Position numbers and translations under genes: made by a program. Shown in pieces: positions 22,605-33,817 of a stretch of 64,000 bases of DNA. The notes under the pieces are model-generated. The model made no database searches, had not been told where the DNA came from, and saw only the letters and a program-made list of their open reading frames with translations. Numbering within the stretch: the first letter of the stretch is position 1; every line of letters starts with the position of its first letter. Origin of the DNA: Ampullaceana balthica (Eukaryota; Mollusca; Gastropoda; Lymnaeidae); NCBI GenBank assembly GCA_944989445.1, contig CALYLW010000015.1, positions 796,124-860,123 of the forward strand, in the 5' to 3' direction.

Positions 22605-23070
22605 TTTAAATCCCTTATATTAACTTCACCGTCTTGTCTCTCTCTCTGTCTGTCGTTATCTCTTGGTCTCTTGGTCAGTCGGGCGGAAAATCAAAAATAA
22701 AAAATGACCCACTTTCCTTGATGCTATCGAGATGAAATTTTGCACATAGACTCGTGTCACCTAACAATGCATTACAATTTCAGATCGATCGAATGTACCG
22801 TAATTAAATTAATGCATTTTAGTTTATCTCTATATAATTCAATGTAGCCGTCTGCTATTGTTCACCTCCATGTGCTGGAGTTCAGTCCAACCATCGATGA
22901 CCACTCCCCACCCAACCCCCATTTTTTACAGCAAGGGGAGATAAGTCAGTTTCAGTCTGTGAATGTTTGTCGCGCGTTGCGTATTATATTGAACATATCA
23001 ATACTTTAAGTTCTATTTTATATATAAGGGATTTATAGTCAAAAATTTTGTTTTTACGGGTTGTTTAATT
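22605..23070 (+). repeat. R-family dispersed repeat (type 2)
   Basis: The left end is TAAATCCCTTATATTAACTT and the right end ATATAAGGGATTTATAGTCA; the first 14 bases pair with the last as an inverted repeat. Inside are AGATCGATCGAATGTACCGT and TTGCGTATTATATTGAACAT. It closely matches 59400-59855. Confidence 0.75.
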
Positions 23071-23432
23071 TTACTCCGTGCATTTGCAAGGAAAGACAAG
23101 GTGTTTGTCCGGCCCTGACCAGATTAGGTTAACAGCCAACGTCGACAGTCATATTTATAGACGGGGATTAAATTTAATAGTATAGGTTCTAATAATATAC
23201 GAGGACTAACAAGCAGAACCTGCTAATTAACTTCTGGTTGTTTTCATTTAAAGTTGCTAAGCATTGACACTAACGTAATGTCAATATTTGTTGATATAAA
23301 AAAATGTAATTCACTAAATACACGAAAATTTACATTTACGATTAATAAACCAACAATTATGGCAAAGCCATTGAGTCTAAACTGTAAAGTAAGGTTAAAA
23401 CTTTTAAACACTAACTATAATATTAACCATAC

Positions 23433-23623
23433 CTCTCGTTTATTGTATGGGCTGTATGAAGCTATTGATTGCCAGTAGCCATAACGATATAAAGTCAGGA
23501 ACATCCATGTGACGTAATTGACTCGATAAAACACGTACTCGTCACGCTTGGCGTCACACGTCACCGTCACGGATTGACCAAAGATAACTTCAGACTTGTC
23601 AATCATGGGCAATCTTCCATACA
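23433..23623 (-). CDS. Ig-superfamily gene 1, exon: first half of Ig domain 1
   Basis: The exon is 191 nt, phase 1 in and phase 0 out, with acceptor CCTACTTCAG and donor GTATGG. It encodes VYGRLPMIDKSEVIFGQSV, the B-strand Cys in TVTCDAKRDE, and a strand C Trp in NYVTWMFL. The next exon in the same frame system is 9611-9809, 13.6 kb away. The incoming phase 1 fits a signal-peptide exon or a symmetric exon such as the 66-nt candidates at 42544 and 49701. The first coding exon was not found. Confidence 0.7.
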
Positions 23624-23784
23624 CTGAAGTAGGTACACTTTTTTTTTAAAAACAAGTTTTAGCTTTTACAGTATCTAAAAACATAACAACGTATGTATAT
23701 AGCAAAATAAGTATCACGTTGACTTGGGGGAGGGAGAGTAAGTATTATACCAGTTTACATAAGGCAAAAAGATTTAGTTGTTAA

Positions 23785-24270
23785 TAAAAACAACCCGTAA
23801 AAAAACAAGTTTTTGGCTATAAATCCTTTACGTATGAGACGTAACTAAAAGAATGTTCATTATAACACGCAGCGCAAGACCATCCAAAAATACAAAATTG
23901 CAGTTGTGTCATAAAACGTGTTTAATATAATGCGCACCGATCAGGAATAGGTTTATAAAAAGTGTTGTCAGTAAAATACGCACCTTATTGCGCGACAGAA
24001 AGGTTGTTCAATATAATACGCACCGCGACGCTCTATCTCAAAAAATAGCATGATACATAGGAATAAATAAAATAATCTAAAAAATCAATAATTTAATTAC
24101 GGTACATGCGATCGATCTGAAATTTCTATTCATTGTTTTTATCATCGGTACGAAACTGCCTGCAAAATTTCAGCTCGCTATCTTGCGAGCAAGTGGGTTA
24201 AAAATCGATCAAAAGTTTTGGCGACAAGCAAGCAAGCAAGCAAGGTCGGCCGCAGACACCACGAGTTAAT
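23785..24270 (-). repeat. R-family repeat (type 1), first of a tandem pair
   Basis: Read on the minus strand it runs from the AAATCCTTTATATTAACTCG end to TTTACGGGTTG. It is about 485 bp with four internal GCGTATTATATTGAAC-like motifs. It is nearly identical to the next copy. Confidence 0.85.
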
Positions 24271-24796
24271 ATAAAGGATTTAATAAAAACAACCCGTAAA
24301 AAACCAAGTTTTTTACTATAAATCCTTTACGCATGAGACGTAACTAAAAGAATGTTCATTATAACACGCAGCGCAAGACCATCCAAAAATACAAAATTGC
24401 AGTTGTGTCATAAAACGTGTTTAATATAATGCGCACCGATCAGGAATATGTTTATAAAAAGAGCTGTCAATAAAATACGCACCTTATTGTGCGACAGAAA
24501 GGTTGTTCAATATAATACGCACCGCGACGCTCTATCTTAAAAAATAGCATGATACATAGGAATAAATAAAATAATCTAAAAAATCAATAATTTAATTACG
24601 GTACATGCGATCGATCTGAAATTTTGATACATTGTTTTTATCATCGGTACGAAACTGCCTGCAGAATTTAAGCTCGCTATCTTGCGAGCAAGTGGGTTAA
24701 AAATCGATCAAAAGTTTTGGCGACAAGCAAGCAAGCAAGCAAGGTCGATCGGTCGGTCGGCCGCAGACACCACGAGTTAATATAAAGGATTTAAAA
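24271..24796 (-). repeat. R-family repeat (type 1), second of a tandem pair
   Basis: It lies head-to-tail with the previous copy and differs by a few bases and an extra GATCGGTCGGTC near the left end. Tandem copies of a MITE-like element suggest local duplication rather than two insertions. Confidence 0.85.
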
Positions 24797-24961
24797 AGTG
24801 AATACAACAAAGTTTAGGTGAGAAGTAGTAAGAACTTAGATGTTATTAAATAGATTGTTATTGCACCCACTCATCAAAACTCACATTTGTTGATAAGAAC
24901 TTATTACCCATTTCAAGTACGCCCCACAGACACGATAGAGCCGCAACGACAATATCCGACT

Positions 24962-25672
24962 CTTGACGTCAAGTCATATAACCCGTGACGTCAAGTCATC
25001 CAACCCGTGACGTCAAGTCATCCAACCCGTGACGTCAAGCCACATAACCCGTGACTTCAAGTCATCCAACCCGTGACGTCAAGTCATCCAACCCGTGACG
25101 TCAAGCCATATAACCCGTGACGTAAAGTCATCCAACCCATGACGTCAAGCCATCCAACCCGTGACGTCAAGTCATATAACCCGTGACGTCAAGCCATATA
25201 ACCCATGACGTAAAGTCATCCAACCCTTGACGTCAATTAATCCAACCTGTGATTTCAAGTCATCCATCCGTGAAGTCAAGTCATCCGACCCATGACGTCA
25301 AGTCATCTAACCCGTGTCGTCAAGTCATGTCACCCATGACGTCAAGTCATACAACCCTTGACGTCAAGTCATATAGCCCATGACGTCAAGTCATCCAACC
25401 CATGACGTCAAGTCATCCGACCCGTGACGTCAAGTCATCCGACCCGTGACGTCAAGTCATCCGACCCGTGACGTCAAGCCATCCGACCCGTGACGTCAAG
25501 TCATCCGACCCGTGACGTCAAGCCATCCGACCCGTGACGTCAAGTCATCCGACCCGTGACGTCAAGTCATCCGACCCGTGACGTCAAGTCATCCGACCCA
25601 TGACGTCAAGTCATCCGACCCGTGACGTCAAGGTCATCCGACCCGTGACGTCAATTCATCCAATCCGTCGAT
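24962..25672. repeat. 22-bp satellite with a TGACGTCA core, about 32 units
   Basis: The unit is 22 bp, GACCCGTGACGTCAAGTCAT plus CC. Most units keep TGACGTCA, the consensus cAMP-response (CREB/ATF) palindrome. The left half has ATAACC and CCAACC variants; the right half (25440-25640) is homogeneous. Function is not implied by the sequence alone. Confidence 0.95.
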
Positions 25673-26095
25673 GGTTCTCGAATTAACCTGATATGGAGCT
25701 CAAGACGTTTAGATACAATTTGAATTTTAAGATTATGTTTAGCAATAGACATACACGAGAAAAACAAAGAAAACCTGGTGACATCTTCTGAAAGGCTGCA
25801 TGGCCAAGATTTCAGAAGATAATTAGTTGTTTCCTCGGAAATGTGACTTGTTTGGAAGTATCAGCCTTTCAGCAAGTTTAATTTTGTGGAGAATAGTTGA
25901 CATTGAATACAATATATTGTAACAGATAAACTAGAGCAATAAGACCAAGTAATGGTAATCTCTAGCGTTTGATAAATGGAGCTTTTTCAAACAACTATGT
26001 CGTTAATTCTCGTGTTTATTCGATTCGCGGTGTCAATTTGGAATGACTTTCAAAAATGTAAAGGTTGATATTCGTTTTCACCTTTAAAAAACTTA
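25673..26095. other. Unassigned stretch
   Basis: Moderate AT content, no gene or repeat recognised. Confidence 0.5.
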
Positions 26096-26330
26096 AAAAC
26101 CTAAGTTTTTTTACTATAAATCCTTTATGAATAAGATATAATAAAATTATGTTCAATATAATACGCACCGCGCGACAGACTAGCATAAACATTTACATGC
26201 TACATACAGATAATCTAAATTAAAACAACCCTTAAACAAAGTTTTAGACTATAAATCCCTTATATATGAGACATAGCTAAAAGTATTGACTATGATCATT
26301 ATAACACACACCGCGCGACAGACTGGAACA
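26096..26330 (-). repeat. Two R-family right-end fragments in tandem
   Basis: Both begin with an ACTATAAATCC end (26113 and 26251) and run into AATACGCACCGCGCGACAG motifs. Confidence 0.6.
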
Positions 26331-26339
26331 TGAAGGATA

Positions 26340-27010
26340 TACTAGTTTGTCAATATTTGTCAAGTTCGTGTAAAATCAAATGGGGAATAAAATGACATTT
26401 AGGGCCCCCGTGCAAAATGGGTGCGGGGTGTGCATATCTTGTAAAGGCTGGAGCTTTTAATCTAGGTCCTTATGGAGATACGTGTATATATATAAATTTA
26501 AATGGAAAAAAAGCTTTAAAAGTTTACGAAAAAATTATTTTTGGCCACGGCCCAAAAGAAACAGATGTTAGGAGTTCATTACCCTATAGAATTTTACACG
26601 ACCGAATCAAATATAGACAAACAAGTATATCCATCATGATCTAGATTGAAATCAATTCTTGTTTTGAATTGGTGCTACCAGTGCCGTCTTTACACCATTT
26701 TGGGCTCTCGGACAAAGAAATAGTGTTGGGCCCATGGGCAAAGAAAAAGTGCTACCCCCCCCCCTCCCCCGCAGGAATAAAAAAAAATAATTGGTTGATA
26801 ATATTAAAAATAATGTATTATTTATTTTATTGTCACTATACTAATTTCAACAAAATTTTTGTTAAAACACTACAACATAATTCGAATGGGGCCCCTATGC
26901 TCGTGGGCCCCCGTGCAAATGCCCAACGGGCCTATGCGTTAAGACGGCCCTGGGTGTTTCGCGGGTTCTCAACGCTAGCTGAAATCCTAATTTTCCGCTG
27001 TACAAATTTT
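26340..27010 (+). mobile_element. Helitron-like fragment interrupted by a hAT-like MITE
   Basis: The outer parts match the G-rich repeat block at 34985-37248 (GGGCCCCCGTGC core; GCGGGTTCTCAACGCTAGCT as at 36617). The MITE at 26679-26952 interrupts it. Confidence 0.5.
26679..26952. mobile_element. hAT-like MITE with CAG...CTG ends
   Basis: The ends are CAGTGCCGTCTTTAC and TTAAGACGGCCCTG, inverted. The flanking 8-mers GGTGCTAC and GGTGTTTC agree at 6 of 8 positions, consistent with a decayed hAT target duplication. Confidence 0.65.
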
Positions 27011-27316
27011 CTTGTATTGAATAGGTAAGTTGAATTAAATTTTGTATCTAATATATATGTTTTGGTAATTTTAGACCATGAATGAATGAGTTAGTTAGTT
27101 TGCAATGCAGTTTCAGTTGTAGTAATACTAGTACTAGTATTAGGCATTATAAATTATCTTATGAAACATAATGATACGCTTATTTGTAATGGCATGGCAA
27201 ACAATATTAAATAATGGTTACGGGTGCCAAATAATATCAAACTTAAATATAAAATTGTATATTTTAAAAGAAATAAACATTCAAGTTCTCATTTCCTTAT
27301 GTTTTGTGCTCGTAAC
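27011..27316. other. AT-rich stretch, nothing recognised
   Basis: No gene or named repeat was seen. Confidence 0.45.
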
Positions 27317-28844
27317 TAGGCCTGTCAACGGGTACCCGGGACCCGGGTACCCGCTGCCGTCTGGTTTACCCGAGTAGTATAATTCCGCCCGGGTACCCGT
27401 GAAAATGTGGCTTCAATGTCTATATTAACCACACTTCGGCTCGCATGCTGCTTTTTTGTGTTAAATTTAATGCTCGCGAAACAGTTTATCAAATGAAAAT
27501 TTTTGTTTCAAATATATGCTGTGAAATACGTCTAAGGAGAACTATCTGTCAACGGGAAATACAATACAGTCTCGAAAGACCACAATGTATTTGATACATC
27601 TTTTTTCTCTGAAAAGGAAACAGAAATCGCAAACACAAGAAGATTTTGGTTCTTTGAATGAATCATATAAAGAAAACAAAACTCCTCTGCTGAAAATAAG
27701 GATGGACTGTATAGAGATGAAAGAGGCCGTGTTTGTTGTTGTTAATAAAAACACCCCTGCTTTGACACTAACGTTGCTTTGAAATATGCCGACATTGGGC
27801 TACTGATTGATACCAATTATCTACCCCATCTCCCCCATCCACTCCTATACTATAACCGCACCCTTTCCATTCGCGTGTGTTTCTTGTTTTCGTTAACATG
27901 TGTTGACCTAGAAAAACTGATGTTCATAATGCGTACAAGCTTGTCAGTTTTTAAGGTTAATAAATTAAATAGTTACTAACAGTGTGAGATGGGTAAGGCG
28001 TCGGCATAGAGATGAAAGAGGCCTTGTTTGATTTTGTCAATATTAACACCCTTGCTTTGACACTAACTTTGATCTGTGAAATACGCCGACATTGGGTTTA
28101 CGATTGTCGATGTTGTTTATCTACCCCCTCTGCTCCCTCCATTCGATTGTGTTTCGTGTGTTAATTACAGCGTGTGCCTTTCCCCAAAACTGATTTTTAT
28201 AATACACCAAAATTGGTAAGTTTTTAAAGTCAATAAATTAGTTTCTAACAGTGTAAGATGGATAAGGGCCCGTCCATAAATGACGTTACGCACCTAGGGG
28301 AGGAGGGGGTCACACATTTGTGACGAGGGGGAGGGTTTAAGAGTAAATGTGACGTCACATCAAAACGCGCAACTTCAAATAAAAGTTCCACTGAAATATT
28401 TGATTGCTTACAATTTATTTAATGACTTTTTACATGGATTTAAGCGTGTAGCGATTTTTAGAGTTCAACTTCACATTAAATACAAAAATTAAATTACAAC
28501 AAAGATATTTGACAACTGCTCATTTTCAAAAAGGAAGTACGGCTTTTATGGGGGGGGGCGCCTGCAAAGCTTTGTGACGTCATATTGGAGGGGGCTCTAA
28601 GTTTTTGTGACAACCTGTGACGGGGCGTGTGGTAAAAATCGGCCAAAATCGCTTGACTTCGGTCCCTAAGACGTCGAACGTGTAGCTACTGTGTGAAATG
28701 AGGGGCATGGAAGGTGACTAGGTAGCATTGAATAGCGGTCATGACGGGGAAAATTATGCGATGCTTCGATCGGGCAATCCGGGTACCCGTTCGAAATTTG
28801 GACGGGTACCCGGGCAGCATTTTTCAACAATATTGACAGCCCTA
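27317..28844. mobile_element. Non-autonomous hAT-like element, 1.5 kb
   Basis: The ends are TAGGCCTGTCAACGGGTACC and, inverted, TTGACAGCCCTA. The 8-bp flanks CTCGTAAC (27309-27316) and CTCGTTAC (28845-28852) differ by one base. The interior contains two diverged ~300-bp copies (from 27711 and 28008, each with GAGATGAAAGAGGCC) and a nested MITE at 28266. No transposase frame is seen. Confidence 0.75.
28266..28666. mobile_element. PIF/Harbinger-like MITE, long subfamily, decayed right end
   Basis: The left end is GGGCCCGTCCATAAATGACG, and the interior is like 2051-2477 and 32675-33073. The right terminal repeat is degraded. It sits inside the hAT-like element 27317-28844. Confidence 0.65.
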
Positions 28845-29147
28845 CTCGTTACACGTGTCCAATTTGAAATGACGGTGAACAAAATTATTTCGTTGTCAAT
28901 GACAACAAATTTGGTAAATGACAAGGATGATATGAATATCAATGAAAGATTGAGTGCAATAATCCTAAATATCCTAAAATTAAAAACAAATATATATACA
29001 AAGAAGAAAAATCGTAACAGATAGTTAAAATCCTATTATCATTACTTTTTGTCTACATTTACATCTAATAAAATAAGCCTATGCCTATGATCCTATGTTA
29101 TTCTTCAAAAGTGAATAAAAGAACTTTTTCTATTTTCTAAAATGCAG

Positions 29148-29228
29148 GAGATAAAACCCCTCCAGGATAAGAAGAGCCAGGCAACTGATGAAGAGCAGAC
29201 CAGTACTATCTTCAAAGAACTGGAGTAA
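29148..29228 (+). CDS. Candidate terminal exon of an unknown gene
   Basis: A strong acceptor (TTTTTCTATTTTCTAAAATGCAG) precedes an open frame of 26 polar codons, EIKPLQDKKSQATDEEQTST and on to a TAA stop. The following 500 bases are less AT-rich than the surroundings and include ATAATAAATAAACA near 29620, which could be a poly(A) region. No upstream exon was identified and no family is recognised. It could equally be part of a mobile element. Confidence 0.25.
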   Translation, partial: EIKPLQDKKSQATDEEQTSTIFKELE

Positions 29229-29744
29229 CTCTTCACCACCAGACATGAACAGTGTTCACTCTCCGCCATCAGCTTCAAGAACATGAAAAATCACTGGGCA
29301 TCACATCGGTACATCTAAGGGCTCTCTGCTTCAAAATGTATGCAGATCGATTCCTTTCCACCGCTATTTCAAGACTTTCAATGGCTGAATGCTGGGGACA
29401 CTTCCTCATTCGAAATGAACGTAAACACACTCACACTGAACTGGATTTATTTACTTTCATGCAGCATGTGTGCCTTCGTCATCTCATCTTCTTACTCATC
29501 AGTTGTATGCGACTGCAACTCTTGAATGACAGCAAAGGAGCTGTGGCTCAAAGCCTTAGTGACTGGATCAGGCCATGCTCTTATGGGGATCTTTTGTATA
29601 AGCTTATGATGTTCTTTATAATAAATAAACACCAGAATGCATTCAACCTGCATATTATCACCAAAGTCTGGCACCTACAAGGAAAAGCTGTTGGAGCTCG
29701 CAGTGGATCATTTGAAATCGATATGATTATTTTATTTAAATAAT
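29229..29744 (+). other. Possible 3' UTR or unrecognised sequence
   Basis: A 163-codon frame (29252-29743) crosses this stretch but has no domain pattern. If 29148-29228 is a last exon this would be its 3' UTR. Confidence 0.3.
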
Positions 29745-29929
29745 TTATTATTTATATTTCTTTTTTTGCGCTCTTTTATTTTATGCATTGTTTATGAAAA
29801 TGTTCCATTCATTAGTTGTCAATATTACAAAGTGTCTTTAGATTTTGGATGTTAGTATTGAAACTTTGTAGTGCATGTTTTATTATTGTTGAGGAATTAT
29901 ATTTTTTGTCGTCAGATGTTACAGAAGAA

Positions 29930-30665
29930 AAAGTACTGCACTCTACTACTTTGCAAGCTTATTTCTATTGATATTCTTTACACAGTTTATTGTTGTTTCT
30001 TTCATAAATGTGTCCTACAATGTTTTTTTTTAATTCTTACTTTTTCGGGGGAGGGGGGGGTGTTTGAAAAGTTGTGAGAGCTAAATAAATTTTATTTTTG
30101 TCTGTCTGTATTTTTAAATAGTTTTTTTCACTCATGGATAATGTATGAATGATATGCATGTATCCTATATTGTTTGTATAGCTCAGGATTTTTAAAATAT
30201 CATTCTTAGACTTCTTTTTATGTTTTTCTAAAATTTGCATTTTCTCATTTTAAAGAATGCCAAATATGATAAGTTGTAAAGTATTATAGTTACAAGCCTC
30301 AAACTTTGCAAATTTATTTCTATTGATATTCTTTACACATTGTTTGTTGTTTTTATTTAAAAAGTGTCATTGAAATTAAAAAAAAATTTTTTTAATGTGT
30401 CTGACACTTTTTATTTTGGCAGGGTGGTGTTAGAAAAAGTATGTGAATCATATATTATTTTTGTCTGTCTGTATTATTAACTAGTTATTTTCACTCATGG
30501 ATGATGTATGAAGGAGATGTATGTATCATATGTTGTTTGTAAATTTCGGAATTTTTTAAAATATAATTTTTAAACTTCTTTTTCCTTTTTCTCAACTTTG
30601 CATTTTTCTCAATTTTTAGGAACGCCAAATGTGATGAGTTGAAAAATATTATAGTTACAAGCCTC
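29930..30665. repeat. Diverged tandem duplication, about 366 bp
   Basis: Blocks such as TTTTGTCTGTCTGTATT (30094 and 30460) and TTATTTCTATTGATATTC (29960 and 30312) recur about 350-366 bp apart. The copies are clearly diverged, so the duplication is old. Confidence 0.7.
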
Positions 30666-30854
30666 AAATTTTGCATGTTACCTTTGATATTCTCTAGGAT
30701 TTAAAATGGCCATTTTTTATATTTTTCATTCTGGCAATTTTAAATAATTTTTTTTATATTGCTACCCCTAAAATTTTGACGAATTATGTGGTGACCTCGC
30801 GTGAATGTGATTTGTAGCAATTCAGACAAATAAGTGTAAAAAATCTCTTTTTAA

Positions 30855-31345
30855 ATCCTTTATATTAACTCGTGGTGTCTGCGGCCGACCGACCGACCTT
30901 GTCGCCAAAACTTTTGATCGATTTTTAACCCACTTGCTCGCAAGATAGCGAGCTGAAATTTTGCAGGCAGTTTCGTACCGATGATAAAAACAATGTATCA
31001 AAATTTCAGATCGATCGCATGTACCGTAATTAAATTATTGATTTTTAGATTATTTTATTTATTCCTATGTATCGTGCTATTTTTTGAGATAGAGCGTCGC
31101 GGTGCGTATTATATTGAACAACCTTTCTGTCGCGCAATAAGGTGCGTATTTTATTGACAGCTCTTTTTATAAACATATTCCTGATCGGTGCGCATTATAT
31201 TAAACATATTTTACGACACAACTGCAATTTTGTATTTCTGGATGGTCTGGCGCTGCGTATTATAATGAACATTCTTTTAATTACTTCTCGTACATAAAGG
31301 ATTTATAGTCAAAAACTTGGTTTTTTACGGGTTTTTCTTATTTAA
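30855..31345 (+). repeat. R-family dispersed repeat (type 1), best copy
   Basis: The left end is AAATCCTTTATATTAACTCG and the right end AAAGGATTTATAGTCAAAAA plus TTTTACGGG. Four internal motifs lie at about 31101 (GTGCGTATTATATTGAAC), 31142, 31187 and 31254. No ORF and no transposase. The ends pair over about 12 bp as an inverted repeat. Confidence 0.8.
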
Positions 31346-31964
31346 GTTTTTACAACTATTATTCTTAGTCTGTATACGAAGTTTCATTATGATTTTGTGA
31401 AAGAATACATTTTTATCACACTTTGCGCAAATGTCAAAATTGAAAGAAAATTTTCGTTATTTTGCAATTTAAAAAAAAATTCAAATTTCAATTTTTTTTC
31501 TTCTTTTTAATTTGTTGTTGTTGGCCTGTGATAAAAAAACTTTTCTAAATAAAAAAAACCGAAAACATTTTTCCCCCATGGACCACCCTAATCTGATTAC
31601 GCTTTTCCATTTTAGTTTTTATATTTAAAAAATTATAATAATAAAATTTAAACTTAAAAATAAAACCAAAACGGTTGAAAGTGATTGATGCCAATTAAAT
31701 TAGAACGACGGGCTTATTTTAGAATGTCAATTCGAGTATAATTATAAAACACCAGAATCATCTCCAATGACACATTTAAAAAAAAACTGTATTCATTCCT
31801 CTCTTCATTCGCTGAAAGTTATAATATGATTTTTCCCCCCACAGACACACGATTTCATTCATCTAAAGACAGTCAGGGAAGGTATGCTGATAATTTTATT
31901 TTGTAAGTCTTGGATTGATAGAATTAAAGGTCATCGATTTTAAATTCATATATAAAATTTAAAG
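31346..31964. other. AT-rich stretch, nothing recognised
   Basis: Homopolymer-rich; no gene or named repeat. Confidence 0.5.
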
Positions 31965-32615
31965 ATCTAAAAAATCAAAGAATGTATGTATGTGTGTTTG
32001 GCCTTTATAACTGACTAAACCATTCGTCCGATCACTATGAAACTTTAGGATATATTTGAGAATGCTTCCGGGATGGTTTAGTTTAAAAAAATGTTGAACA
32101 TTGCATTGACACTATAGGGGGGGGGGCGGGGGCCCAAAATGTCTTTTTTTTCTTATATGAGCTATATAAAAATTAGCTTTAGTGTTAGCTTCTTGGCAAA
32201 TGAATGGATCCTAACCAAACTTAGTACATTCAAACTTGATGGCCCATATTAAAATACTAGAGAGCATTGAACTTTTAATGTTCATTCCTTCAGGTCGGGG
32301 GCCCCAAATGTCTTTTTTCGTAAACTTTTAAGATTTTATTCTCCATTCAATTTAAGTGGATCTTGAGAAGTCTAGATAAATATATCCATTAATAAACAGG
32401 AGTTTAGAACTTTAAATCTTGCACCGAATGAGCCTGGGGGCCCCGAAAGCTGATTTTGCTTATATGAGTTATATAAAAATTGTTCTAAGCGTTAGCTACT
32501 AGGAACATGAATGAATCTTGACTAAACTTTATAAATAAAAACTTGTTAGCCCATATAAAAATAAGGTATGGCACTAAACTCCTTATGACCATTGTTTCGG
32601 GGCCGGGGGCCCAAG
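31965..32615 (+). mobile_element. Helitron-like repeat block (left part)
   Basis: It starts with AAAAAATCAAAGAATGTATG and a CCATTCGTCCGAT motif, then G-rich units (GGGGGCGGGGGCCCAAAATG) separated by TATATGAGCTATATAAAAAT, as at 14060-16625. It is interrupted by the hAT-like element at 32616 and resumes at about 34324. Confidence 0.6.
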
Positions 32616-32674
32616 CAGTGGCGTAGCTAGAACTTTTGCCGCCCGGGGCGGTCTCCAATTTGCCGCCTTTTTTA

Positions 32675-33073
32675 GGGGCCGTCCATAAATGACGTTACGC
32701 ACCTGGGGGGGGGGTCACATACGTTTGTGACGAGGGGGGTGTTTAAGAAATGTGACATCGCGTCACTTTAAATAAATGTCCTTTTAAATATTTGATTACT
32801 GACACGTTATTTAATGACGTTTATGTAACACGCGTGTTACGATATTAGAATGCAGCCTTACACTAAAAACATACTAAAAACATACTTAAATGGCAAAAAA
32901 TTTAATTTGAAACATGCTCATTTTCAAACAGAAAATACGGCTTTTATTAGGGGTGGTGGGGGTCAAAGCTTTGTGACGTCTTATTGAAGAAGGGGTCAAA
33001 GTTTGTTTTTGTGACGAGGGGGGAGGGGGTGAAAGATCAGCCAAAATAGCGTGCTTCCTTTATGGACGGCCAC
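32675..33073. mobile_element. PIF/Harbinger-like MITE, long subfamily
   Basis: The ends are GGGGCCGTCCATAAATGACG and TTTATGGACGGCCAC, with perfect TTA duplications at 32672-32674 and 33074-33076. Confidence 0.8.
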
Positions 33074-33384
33074 TTACTCATATGACGGTTTTTAAAAATT
33101 AATAAACATGAATAAATAATTGTAATTGAAACGAAGTAAAGGTGTGGAACATGTTTACCATTGCATGCCCTATTTATGTAAGCAGTAATAAAATAGGCCG
33201 CATAAGATTATATACCTATAAATACACATTTATAAAAATACAAGATACTTTTTTAAAGGCCACAAGAAAGTTACTGATGTCGCAGGTCCGCCCCCCCCCC
33301 ACACACACACATGAGACAAAACATATTCCAAATTTACACCCAAAAAAGACTATTACTATTACCAATTACTATTCGTTTATTTTG

Positions 33385-33610
33385 TAATAGTGGAAAAGCC
33401 TGCTAAGGCTAACGCTCACACACACGCATAGTTCCTGCGTTGTTTCGGTAATTGACGCTCTGTGCTAAAACAATGACGTCATATATTTTTTTACAGCGAA
33501 ATTTTAAAATCTATTTATAATAATTTTGTGCGCCTTTCGAGCGCCTTTTTGCGCGCCTTTCGATGGGGAGACACACGCCTACGAAGGGCGATTGTGTATT
33601 AGATTTATAA
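33385..33610 (+). repeat. Dispersed repeat shared with the inverted duplication
   Basis: It matches 48425-48655 (plus) and 54487-54720 (minus): CTGCTAAGGCTAACGCTCAC, an AATGACGTCAT stretch and GCGCGCCTTTCGATGGGGAG. Confidence 0.75.
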
Positions 33611-33656
33611 ATAATAATTTTTTTAAATTTGCAAACAAAGAAACTCTATACATTAG

Positions 33657-33817
33657 CAGTGGCGTAACAACAGCTTGGCATTGGGGCAGTTGCCAAGGGC
33701 GCCGGCCTGCGCCAGTTCAAAAGGGAGCCGCTAAATCTCTAATTTTAAATTTTTTATTTAAATAAAAGACGCCAAAAATAATTAGCCAAGGGCGTCAAAA
33801 ACCCAGTTACGCCTCTG
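33657..33817. mobile_element. Small hAT MITE with perfect 8-bp target duplication
   Basis: 161 bp, ends CAGTGGCGTAACAACAG and CAGTTACGCCTCTG, flanked by TACATTAG at 33649-33656 and 33818-33825. An inner inverted pair GCCAAGGGCG is also seen. Confidence 0.8.

Noticed and set aside
10094..23116. A single 13-kb hAT element between CAGGGTCGGACTTAG and its apparent inverse
   Set aside because: Flanking 8-mers (CTTATAAG and ACCAGATT) do not match, and an Ig gene intron with unrelated layers lies between.
24962..25672. CRISPR-like array
   Set aside because: Units are contiguous 22-bp repeats without spacers; a satellite in a eukaryotic context.
29252..29743. 163-codon frame on the plus strand
   Set aside because: No domain pattern, no convincing start, unremarkable composition; more likely UTR or intergenic.
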